Assembly (NCBI RefSeq): GCF_030269925.1
Contig: NC_085112.1
Span: 11,967,501 to 12,031,500, forward strand
From: Bombyx mori
Lineage: Eukaryota > Arthropoda > Insecta > Lepidoptera > Bombycidae
Direction of reading: 5' to 3'
DNA length: 64,000 nucleotides
The notes below the pieces were generated by a model. The model was not told the origin of the DNA and ran no database searches. It saw only the letters and a list, made by a program, of their open reading frames with translations. How positions within the stretch are numbered: the stretch's first letter is position 1; the number at the start of each line of letters is the position of its first letter. This document shows positions 57,001 to 64,000 of this stretch, one piece after another. The translations under genes were made by a program, and so were the position numbers.

Positions 57001-60000
57001 ACCTCTTCCCCCTGTACCTTACAGTGATGTCATCATAGAATTATTTAGATTATACTGCAATTCGAATATTGGGGCAGCTATTAATTACATATAATAAAAA
57101 CTCATTCTACGATGAAATAATAACATGAGCGCAATTACTTGTGCTAAAGCTTATTGTGGACCTACATATGGGGGCACTAGCATTCTGGATATTGCTTCAA
57201 TGTTATCGATACATTGAAGCAATATCCAGAATCAGGTATCTACCTCATGTTCATTTGGATTGTAGTATTATTTTTTTTTCGATTGAAGGATATCCTCAGG
57301 ACAGGTGGGCGAGCAAAGGCTCAGCCAAGAGGATTGTATCATAGTAACAACTCGCTGCCAGATACAGCAATTAAATGATAAAAAATCCGTGTAATTCTCG
57401 ACATAAACATGTTAACTTGTAGAAAATACTTCATAGATTAGTTATACGCCGACCTTCGTTAATTCTTTTGTCGGATTAGACACGTAGACGTCGGCTCACG
57501 GTTTGATGTTAAACGGATACAAAGGGTCTTAGATCACAAAGTGAATGCTGCCGTATTGAGATAGGAGGTGGAAATAATAATATATTATGTTCATCATATA
57601 CCTACCGTAGATCAAAAGGTATCAATGTGAAATGGCAGAAATACGCAGGATAGTGATAGCTAGCCGTGTAGGTTGACAATAGATTTTAGAGATTTTTTTC
57701 CTTACCTATACGCTCGGACGGGCTCAATCTTAGAAAATGTGCTAACGCTAGCCCTAAAAATATTTTAGGGAGGAGAGGATGCTCTCACTGTGTCTTAAAG
57801 TGGTTGCGTAAGACTTTTAAGACATTGTCATTCAATGCTAAGTACGGGTAGGGTAGATCGCGGGTAGGTACCATCACCCCGCCTGTTTCTGTCGTGAAGC
57901 GTTTCGGTTTGAAGGGCGGGGTGGCTGTTGTAACTATACTGAAACCTTAGAACTTATATCTCAAGGTGGGTGGCGCATTTACGTTGTAGATGTCTATGGG
58001 CTCCGGTTACCACTAAGCACCAGGTGGGTTATAAGCACGTCCATCCATCAAAAAAAATATCTCATTAATATTCTGGGATTATCTCATTAATTATCATTAC
58101 TGTTAATATTTACAGGACAAAGGTTTCGCTGAGGAATCTGTTGAAACCAGGTCGCTGGTATCGGTTCCGTGTTGCTGCTATTAGCGCAGCTGGTACACGA
58201 GGGTTCTCCGATCCCAGTCCTCCATTTACACCACGTCGTGGACCCCGTCCTCCTCCTATGCCGAAGAAATTGAGAGTCCGACCAATGAGAATGGATAACG
58301 GTAGCTATATACTGTTCTTATAATACCTACTTTTCTGACTGGTTTGGTGGTGCAGTGGTTAGCACCCTTGACTGTCACGCTGAGGGTCGTGGGTTCGATT
58401 CCCGCATCGGGCAAAGAGTCGTGCTATGAACAGATTTGTTTTCTCTTTGTCTGGGTAATATTATCTATGTATGTATATTTCATGAACTTATTAAGATGAT
58501 GATGATTTGTTAATTTATTAATATATTCCTTTTAGTACTGTATAAACTATTATATGTATGTATGTATGTATATGTATATGTGATTGTATATATACATTTT
58601 TGCGTATGTATTCGTAACTTAATATAAATTTCATTGCACCTATCACTATTTACTCTGCACTACCTTTGGTTGACTGGTAGAGAATGCCTTAGGCATTAAG
58701 TCTGCAAATGTTAATTTTACATGAAGTGTAATAAATAAATAAATAAAAATAAATACCTTTATCAGTCTCTGGGGCCCATAACACAGGGAATCCTAAATAG
58801 TGACATATTCTACGTAAGGGCTACGAGAAAACTAGAACAGTTTTGTAACAATTATGCTATTTAGGTACTTAAAGTCTATATATATAAAAATGAATTGCCG
58901 TTCATTAGTCCCGCTAAAACTCGAGAACGGCTGGACCGATTTGGCGAATTTTGTTCTTGAATTATTTGTGGAAGTCCAGAAAAGGTTTAAAAGGTAGATA
59001 AGAAAATGCTCGGAATTAAATAATAATAATAATTTTGTTTTTCCTTTGATGTGTCCCCCGTCGGACGGATTCCTTTTGTTTGTTTTATGTTTATTTTATA
59101 CAAAAGTTTAGGTCATTTATTTATCGATTGAGGCACTACGAAGTCTGCCGGGTCAGCTAGTATTTTATAATTTTTCTACAGTCATTATTTAGGTATGAAC
59201 ATATTATTATCTGTTTCCGCGTAACATTCGCACCACGTTGTAGCTTTTGAACCCTAAAGCGAAATACTAACTAGTTGTCGGGAATAGTTAATTACAAATG
59301 ATTACACGATATACGTTTTTCATATAACATGCTATTATTTTCCTTGAAGACTTCCAGTAAAATTGTAAGAATTAACAGAAATACTGCCAATCAAATTTGA
59401 TGCATCGTGGAGGCCATAATCAATGCATTCCGGCCTAATTATAGAACGAAGATTAGCTACGTCCGTTCTTGGAACTATTTCGCCTTCAATGGATATTATG
59501 TTTTTTGGATTGGAAGCAAAATTCATCGATTTGTTTAGTAAAGGTTCTTGATTTGAAAACGCGAACAGACACTGTTCGTTGCTAAGCAAAATCATACCTT
59601 TTACAATTTAATGAAATGTCATAGTTATTAATATAGTGGTGGTAGGGCCTCTTCTGAGACCGCACGGGTAGGTACCACTACCCCGCCTATTTCTGCCGTA
59701 AAGCAGTAATGCGTTTCGGCTTGAAGGGTTGAGCAGCTGTTGTAACTATACTGAGACCTTAGAACTTACATCTCAAGGTGGGTGGCGCATTTACGTTGTA
59801 GATGTCTATGGGCTCCAGTAACCATTTAACACCGGGTGGGCTGTGTGAGCTCGTCCACTTATCGAAGCAATAAAAAACAAAAGATTTTTTTTTAATAAAA
59901 TCTGATGTTGTTTTTTGTTATAATCTGCTTTTTTTGTTGTAGTAAATTTAAGCAATTTGTTGTTCAGGAACGATGACAGTAAGACTTGAATGGAAGGAGC

Positions 60001-63000
60001 CTCGTTCTGATCTGCCAGTGATGCGCTACAAGGTATTCTGGAGTAGACGAGTAAGAGGATTGGGCGGAGAGCTAGATTCCGTTCTTGTCAATCATCAGAC
60101 AGTTTCAAAGGTTTGAAATATAAAATTATTCGTGTAATTCTCATAGCAAAAAAAAAGAACATTATCGAAAAAAATATTATTCTATTGTCTTTTTAAAATT
60201 GGATTGGTCGTTATCACGATCTTGAGATCGTATAGGTGGTAGGTAAATACCGATCTATAATGTAGATTGGTGACCGCAAAATTGGTTATGATTACTGTTT
60301 TCTATTCTGTTAGTATATTTTTAACGACTATTAAAAAAGAGTGCAATTATACTTAAAATTCATTTTACACAAAAACTCCATTATTTAACTGACTTCGTCA
60401 TAAGAATAAATTCGAATCGGATTATTTTTTCTTTTGGCATGTATTTTAATCATATTACTATTATAGTCATGTTATAGTCAGTTAATGTTAAGTGAACAGA
60501 GCATTAGTAGTTTTCTTCAATTTAGTATTGATCAAAAGTGTCCGTTCAATAATTCAAAAACAATCAAAATGGATCTAGTAGATTTTACTAGATACGCGCC
60601 CAATGGCAGACCTCTTATCACATTATTTATAATTAAGTAATAGCAACAGATCAAAGCGATCAGATCCCCGCATCTTCTGTTAAATAATTTAATTACATGT
60701 CTCATGACAGCAATATAAAATTGTAACAATATATACAGTAAAAATAGGTCTTACGTCTCATCATGATTTGGCTAAAATAATTGCACTAATAATAGTATTT
60801 ATGTTGGTAGTCCGGTAGGGTTGGCTTTTAAATTTAATAAAACTGAAGATTGATTCCAGGATCAAAACCACATCGAAATAAAAGATTTACAACCGAATTC
60901 TATGTACTTTTTGCAAGTTCAAACGATCAGTCAATTTGGTTTGGGTAAATTGCGAAGCGATAAGGCATCTGTATTTTACAACACGACTGGTTCTGTAGGA
61001 AATGGTGAGTGTGAAAGAAATGTTGTTAGCTATCTTATGTTATTATTTCGATTTTTAAGTCGATGACTCTTTCTCGCTGTCCACTGTGAATAAGTCAATA
61101 GATCAGTAATTTATGTACCATATTCTCGTCGAACTCGTCGAATATGACGAAGAGTACATATCTAATCTAGCCCATAGACACAGCCCACTGAGTTTCTCGC
61201 CGGATCTTATCAGTGGGTCGAGATTCCAAGCCGGCGGTAGCGATGCAATGCTCTTTCTATGGCTAGTGTCAGTAAGTACTCCATGTTGAAATGTGCCGCA
61301 ACAAAACAGGTTGTGAATTACTACAGTAAATATCTCTTCTGCTCGTATTATCAAAATGAGTGTTTAAAAAAAATCTTCCAATCCTAGCTAGTGATTGGTT
61401 TGAATTCTAGGTGTTTCTAGAAAGCTCGAGAGTATATAATAATATATATGATTGCCTATATACTCCAGAATTCTCGTATACATGATGACATCATAATCGA
61501 CTTCGAACTTTTTTCTCTTTTTGTCTCAGATTCTGTACCAGAATCTTTAGTCAGACGTGACAAATATATAAAGGGTTTGAAGTTGAATAAAATAGTTTGG
61601 AACAATCAAAGACTGAAAGCGAGAATTTCATGGGAATCAGTGCCTAGTGGAAACAGTGGCGGAAGGTCACAAGAGAGGTAACTATATGGCATTTTAACGA
61701 AAGCCCGAGATTTTTAGATACGGGATCGAATTCTGAAAAGAGTATTGTACGATTGTGGGTGGGCCTTTTTTGCCCTTGTAGACAGAGGAGCATACGGCCC
61801 ACCTGATGGTGAGTGGTTACCGTCGCTCATGGACCTCAGCAATGCCGGGGGCAGAGTCCATTTTAAATTTCGGGCCAGGTGCCGAACCTCCTATAAGGTT
61901 CCCTCGTCTACGGGGGCGCGCGGGATACCTATGTGGGACTCGATGGTTGAAGATAGTAGAAGCCAGGGTCGTGAATGTTAATATTATAATACGATCCCAC
62001 TATGAATTAATCAACTGAAACCAATGCTTCATATGCAACTGATTTTCTCCAATGCTATGGGTTGGTTAACTGCATGTTTTTTTATTCGTCTCAATGTCTG
62101 ACGGGCGATGACCCCTGCCTCTGATAATGAATGATCAACGTCCCTGAAGGATATCAGCGATCTTGTCTACCATTAATAGTAGCCAAGGTAATCTGCCAAT
62201 AGACCTATAAGGCAATCATATTACGATAAGGGAGAAGCATCATCGATTTTATGTTGATTGTTGTTAACAAATAAACTCTTCAATTACATACTTTCTAACT
62301 ATAACCATTCTTATACATTACTTCTTATAATCATTCTTCAAATATATTTGTTTGCTAAGAGCGACAAACATACCAACGCTTTCATAATTCGATCCCACAA
62401 AATGTCTTTAATAAAGCCTGTTTAGGTACATTCATTTTTATTGTGTTGAGTATTTTTCCCAGTTACGTATATTTTATGATTGGGATTAGTAATATAATAT
62501 TTTGATAAAGCGATTAGGAATTACAGTGTCAAAAATCCCCACTTATTGTACTAAGCGTGTATGTAGATAAGTACATACCTACACGTTGCAACGATTCATA
62601 TTGGTATATAATCTATGATTATGCACTTTATTAATATTCGCAAGAAAAATCTGAAAGCAACTTAACATAAAGTTACCTTTATTTCGGGAATACGGTACAT
62701 AAACATGATTATTTCAATAATAAATTGAAAGCATTTGAAACAGTCGAGCACACTTATCTAAGAAAACGCGACTGGGAATTTTTTCAGTCGCGTTTTCAGT
62801 TAACGATATATAACTGAAATCGCGTCTTTACGCGATTTAAGTTTTTCATGTGATCGATTCAGACCTAGTTCGCAGATTATGACTATGCCTACACAGCCTG
62901 CTTATTTTTAAACTCAATCGAAGGTCATTTATGCCAATTAATGTTTTAATTACTTCTTTCAGATATTACGTCCATTGGAAAACTATAAAATGCAATAAAA

Positions 63001-63862
63001 CAGATAAACCCATGAAAGACTTAGCGGCGACCACAGCGGTAATTATTGATTTTCCAAATCTTATTCTATTATAATTCAAAAAGTGCTCGGTGCTCACATT
63101 ACGAATAAAATGAACATAGCAACAAATGGGAAGGTGGTGGGAAGACGAGCAATGTTGCCGTAGAGTTAAAATTCCCAAACTTAAGACCTAATTTTCTAAA
63201 CTGAATCCAAAATAATTCACCTCTACCAGTAAAATTAAAAGCATAAACGGGACCTTTAAGAATTAGTATGTCTTCCTACTCATATAAAATAACTGTGCAG
63301 TCTGTTTTGTTAATAGCTTCGTTTTTTTCATATCTCTTGCTTATAAGTGCAATAAAATGTGTTAATTTTGTAAAACACACTTTATACAGTATGTAAAGTA
63401 AGGTTCCTTCGAAATAAGGGTAAGGTCCCTGGAAATACCTATTTTGTACAGTGCAAGTGTACGTAGATTTGAAGGTACAAACAACACAAAAAATCTACAA
63501 ACAAATATTAGCAAAAACAAAATACTAATTTTACTTTATCGGATAGGTTGACCTCCTGGCAGAGTCTGTGCTCGCCCACCCGTACTGGTAAAACTGAAAA
63601 GGCCTTCGCACCATTGATCCCTCACTCCCCAAAAAAATATAGGTTTGTCAAAATAGTAAAACATACAGCTATATAATGTATTCTGAAATTTCAGCAATCT
63701 ACGTTTGAACTCTATGAATTGGATTACCACTGCAGCTATAAAGTAAATGTGAACAGATCCTGGAAGAATAAAATACCAGAATCAGAGCTCGTTATAACAA
63801 TTCCTGGATGTCAGTATTTTAAAAGAAAAGTTAATGTTACAGCCATAACGTGTGACTCGTAA
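44929..63862 (+). CDS. Kal1: Anosmin-1 (Kallmann protein) homologue, nine exons
   Basis: Secreted extracellular-matrix glycoprotein; family members bind heparan sulfate and steer neurite outgrowth and cell migration. Exons: 44929-45096, 53494-53680, 54397-54595, 58116-58300, 59968-60110, 60860-61004, 61530-61677, 62963-63038, 63695-63862; all nine join in frame to 1419 nt, 472 residues plus TAA. Order: signal peptide (MLMRLLTVMVVASL..IQA), Cys-rich segment, a WAP four-disulfide core in exon 2, then fibronectin type III domains across exons 3-4, 4-6 and 7-9. Basic runs (RRGPRPPPMPKKLRVRP) fit heparin binding. It is shorter than the vertebrate protein (about 680 residues, four FN3). The in-frame GTG upstream at 44881 is ignored in favour of the ATG before the hydrophobic core. 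PolyA signal ATTAAA at 63943. Confidence 0.85.
45097..47922. other. Anosmin intron 1, left part
   Basis: Mostly unique AT-rich intron without recognisable repeats. A GC-richer block at 47040-47250 (GGAATTCCTTCGGAACGGCC and onward) could be regulatory. Confidence 0.5.
47923..48852. repeat. Perfect 333-bp inverted repeat with 264-bp spacer
   Basis: Left arm 47923-48255 is, by eye, the exact reverse complement of right arm 48520-48852. The spacer 48256-48519 is unrelated. The right arm begins about 30 bp past the end of the helicase remnant. Both arms contain TAAACGGTTTTATTT, also found inverted at 51327-51341 at the other end of the Helitron-like element. Confidence 0.92.
48885..49350 (-). pseudogene. 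PIF1-like helicase C-terminus with a stop in motif VI
   Basis: Reads STVHKMQGSTVDHAVVYLG, a diagnostic Helitron helicase segment, then FEEG, a TAA at 49015-49017, and in the same frame AYVALSRVKSLEGLCVEE to a second stop near 48885. The TAA sits where relatives have Gln (GQAYVALSR), so one C-to-T change truncated the frame in the last conserved helicase motif. Confidence 0.75.
49372..50004 (-). pseudogene. DUF6570-like domain of the Helitron-like element
   Basis: 210 codons with CDICTKHCYPNQ, a zinc-binding-like Cys cluster, LLLCSRCQTH and RLLCRIIPFVKIVKF, the layout of the domain that precedes the Helitron_like_N region in many insect PIF1-type proteins. A frameshift near 50000 separates it from the upstream repeat segment; it stops at 49372 where the Rep region should follow. 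Confidence 0.65.
50004..50678 (-). pseudogene. N-terminal repeat region of the Helitron-like protein
   Basis: Starts MPFNRGNNMVTINKKANK, has a basic stretch (ATQRKRRLEKAKEKYRTKR) and a stop near 50460. It then runs through about eight copies of a 22-residue unit like ASETPERHESRLASQRDRRR. The DNA shows the same 66-bp periodicity. Such repeats are common at the start of insect Helitron PIF1 proteins. Confidence 0.65.
51346..53493. other. Anosmin intron 1, right part
   Basis: Unique AT-rich sequence except the LINE fragment at 52188-52470. No coding potential seen. Confidence 0.55.
52188..52470 (-). pseudogene. LINE polymerase C-terminal fragment, minus
   Basis: Reverse copy of the family at 43580, from TCTCCACCTTATCCCACTAG to GCACATTCCTTACC. 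In anosmin intron 1. Confidence 0.72.
53494..53680 (+). CDS. Kal1: Anosmin exon 2: WAP domain
   Basis: Acceptor TCTCCATAG. Cysteine pattern CRSQC..GTC..AAC..ACN..QCDGTQRCC..GCGSTC matches a whey acidic protein four-disulfide core preceded by the anosmin Cys-rich box. Donor CCAG|GTTGGT, phase 1. Confidence 0.88.
53785..53995 (+). repeat. Moth LINE/SINE-type 3' repeat
   Basis: AATCAAATCAAATCAACAAA start, ACTACCGCCAATTCACAAGA, GAACTGGCAAGAAACTCAGC and a T-rich then AATAAATAAATA end; this block is dispersed in moth genomes. It lies about 100 bp after the WAP exon. Confidence 0.6.
54058..54172 (-). mobile_element. LINE 3' tail, family B, minus
   Basis: TTATTGCCCTTGTAGGCAGA through GCCAAGCCGCTGCTTACC, in anosmin intron 2. 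Confidence 0.77.
54397..54595 (+). CDS. Kal1: Anosmin exon 3: first half of FN3-1
   Basis: Acceptor ACTCCAG. It begins GLPAVPTMEEPKEKRRAVVL, then the FN3 strand B tryptophan (LRWSDGVGD) and GRVLYLLEEQHHLG. Donor AACAG|GTTCGT, phase 2. Confidence 0.83.
54703..54945 (+). mobile_element. SINE tail
   Basis: Well preserved tail from GGTGGTAGGACTTCTTGTG to CCCATCTAAGCAATAAAA; starts about 110 bp after anosmin exon 3. Confidence 0.8.
55855..55990 (-). mobile_element. SINE tail, minus fragment
   Basis: TATTGCTTAGGGACGAGCTC through CCGAAACGCATTACT, with an internal deletion after CTCACCC. Confidence 0.7.
56467..56770 (+). repeat. Repeat family C copy
   Basis: In anosmin intron 3. Full blocks from GCCTTGAGAAGC to GGGGCGACGTCGACTGC, with the TTCGTCGCAAGCG block lost. 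Confidence 0.75.
56848..57025 (-). pseudogene. LINE polymerase C-terminal fragment, minus, short
   Basis: Same family; keeps the 3' end and a (CT)n run, and stops at TCTTCGGTCGACCTCTTCCC. In anosmin intron 3. Confidence 0.7.
57182..57232. repeat. Perfect 21-bp stem hairpin
   Basis: Arms 57182-57202 and 57212-57232 are exact reverse complements around a 9-nt loop TTATCGATA. Located in anosmin intron 3. Confidence 0.9.
57695..57790 (+). repeat. Repeat family C, degenerate fragment
   Basis: Matches only the start of the family (CGGGCTCAATCTTAGAAAAT, GCTAACGCTAGCCCTA); then diverges. Confidence 0.4.
57845..58050 (+). mobile_element. SINE tail
   Basis: From CGGGTAGGGTAGATCGCGGG to CACCAGGTGGGTTATAAGC, ending about 65 bp before anosmin exon 4. 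Confidence 0.75.
58116..58300 (+). CDS. Kal1: Anosmin exon 4: end of FN3-1, start of FN3-2
   Basis: Acceptor TTTACAG. It contains LLKPGRWYRFRVAAISAAGT, the typical FN3 tyrosine-corner and F-strand, then a Pro/Arg-rich linker. Donor AACG|GTAGCT, phase 1. Confidence 0.86.
58338..58752 (+). mobile_element. tRNA-derived SINE/LINE-tailed element
   Basis: TTTGGTGGTGCAGTGGTTAG (A box) and GGGTTCGATTCCCGCA (B box), body with a GTAT run, then ACTACCTTTGGTTGACTGGT and GAATGCCTTAGGCATTAAGT before an (AATA)n tail, the usual moth ending. In anosmin intron 4. Confidence 0.75.
58876..59161 (+). mobile_element. Short Helitron, family D
   Basis: TATATATATAAAAATGAATT start, GTCTGCCGGGTCAGCTAGT end; in anosmin intron 4. 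Confidence 0.8.
59637..59880 (+). mobile_element. SINE tail
   Basis: GGTGGTAGGGCCTCTTCTGA through CGAAGCAATAAAAAAC; about 90 bp upstream of anosmin exon 5. Confidence 0.78.
59968..60110 (+). CDS. Kal1: Anosmin exon 5: FN3-2, first half
   Basis: Acceptor TTGTTCAG, donor TCAAAG|GTTTGA. It encodes TMTVRLEWKEPRSDLP and MRYKVFWSRRVRG, an FN3 B-C strand pair. Confidence 0.84.
60860..61004 (+). CDS. Kal1: Anosmin exon 6: FN3-2, second half
   Basis: Acceptor GATTCCAG, donor AATG|GTGAGT. It encodes IKDLQPNSMYFLQVQTIS, the FN3 E-F segment, and an NTT sequon. Confidence 0.85.
61155..61275 (-). repeat. Repeat family C, minus fragment
   Basis: CTAGCCCATAGACACAGCCC through TCTCGCCGGATCTTATCAG. In the anosmin intron before exon 7. 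Confidence 0.7.
61530..61677 (+). CDS. Kal1: Anosmin exon 7: start of third FN3-like domain
   Basis: Acceptor TTGTCTCAG, donor GAGAG|GTAACT. It encodes LKARISWESVPSGNSGG, an FN3-like strand B, after a charged linker. Confidence 0.8.
61768..61860 (-). mobile_element. LINE 3' tail, family B, minus
   Basis: TTTTGCCCTTGTAGACAGAG to CAATGCCGGGGGCAGAG; followed by a GC-rich GCGCGCGGGATACC stretch that resembles LINE 5' sequence also seen near 39520. Confidence 0.7.
62075..62180 (-). repeat. LINE 3' tail, family B, very degenerate
   Basis: Weak match (GATAATGAATGATCAACGTC, AAGGATATCAGCGATCTTG). Confidence 0.4.
62763..62838. repeat. Three consecutive perfect hairpins
   Basis: AAAACGCGACTG/CAGTCGCGTTTT (62763-62774, 62785-62796), CAGTTA/TAACTG (62797-62816) and AAATCGCG/CGCGATTT (62817-62838) follow each other without gaps. 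In the intron 120 bp before anosmin exon 8. Confidence 0.88.
62963..63038 (+). CDS. Kal1: Anosmin exon 8: short FN3 middle exon
   Basis: Acceptor TTCTTTCAG, donor GCG|GTAATT. It encodes RYYVHWKTIKCNKTDK and keeps the frame (phase 2 to 0). NKT is a possible glycosylation sequon. Confidence 0.78.
63695..63862 (+). CDS. Kal1: Anosmin exon 9: C-terminus
   Basis: Acceptor AAATTTCAG. It encodes FELYELDYHCSYKVNVNRSW, the FN3 F-strand, and ends AITCDS with TAA at 63860-63862. Two sequons (NRS, NVT). Confidence 0.82.
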   Translation, partial: QSTFELYELDYHCSYKVNVNRSWKNKIPESELVITIPGCQYFKRKVNVTAITCDS

Positions 63863-64000
63863 TTTCAAATTTCGTTTTTTTATTATAATAGTAACATTTA
63901 TAAGATGTATTAATAGTACTAATTCTACTTAATAACTTTGACATTAAATGTATAGATATCATAGACAAGTTATTTTGAAACTTAGATCTATTTGAATTGA

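Noticed and set aside
58338..58412. Functional tRNA gene
   Set aside because: Same reasoning: tRNA-like head of a SINE with a long body.

Overview
This window is insect nuclear DNA from a moth, almost certainly the silkworm Bombyx mori or its close relative B. mandarina. Three things support this. The genes are split into short exons with GT..AG introns of up to 8 kb. The background is AT-rich. It is packed with silkworm-type dispersed repeats: tRNA-headed SINEs, LINE 3' tails and short Helitrons ending in CTAGT. There is no bacterial-style operon. Most open frames of 60-90 codons are chance or repeat-derived.

Three protein genes can be read, all on the + strand. (1) 6757-11871: four exons of a secreted lipocalin; the signal-peptide exon was not found. 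(2) 18073-25497: a three-exon gene for a predicted small secreted protein of 209 residues, with a hydrophobic leader, a Cys/Asp/Ser patch and an Ala/Pro (PAAAA) tail. No family was recognised. Its second intron carries a 4.86-kb mariner-type insertion with a hAT element nested inside. (3) 44929-63862: a complete nine-exon gene for an anosmin-1 (Kallmann protein) homologue of 472 residues, with signal peptide, Cys-rich segment, WAP domain and fibronectin type III domains.

Layout. 1-6.7 kb: repeats, a 20-bp E-box-like array, a Tc1 transposase remnant and LINE tails. 6.7-11.9 kb: lipocalin. 12-16.7 kb: SINEs, a 276-bp MITE, Helitron fragments. 16.76-17.83 kb: 96-bp tandem array. 18-25.5 kb: Ala/Pro gene. 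25.5-44.8 kb: gene-poor, with LINE pieces, a compact LTR retrotransposon with identical LTRs and intact target duplications (30565-32638), a second copy of the MITE and many SINEs. 44.9-63.9 kb: anosmin gene. Its 8.4-kb first intron holds a decayed Helitron-like element (DUF6570-like and PIF1 helicase remnants) abutting a 333-bp inverted repeat that looks perfect by eye.

The three genes show no functional link; the first and third encode secreted or extracellular proteins from well-known families. The more unusual content is structural: the 333-bp inverted repeat, several clean hairpins inside introns, tandem arrays with exact periods, nested transposons with intact target duplications, and a possible spliced exon pair carried inside the mariner element. 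Reads were made by eye. Splice sites were chosen by GT/AG plus frame continuity, without transcript evidence, and repeat family names are given only where I am reasonably sure.
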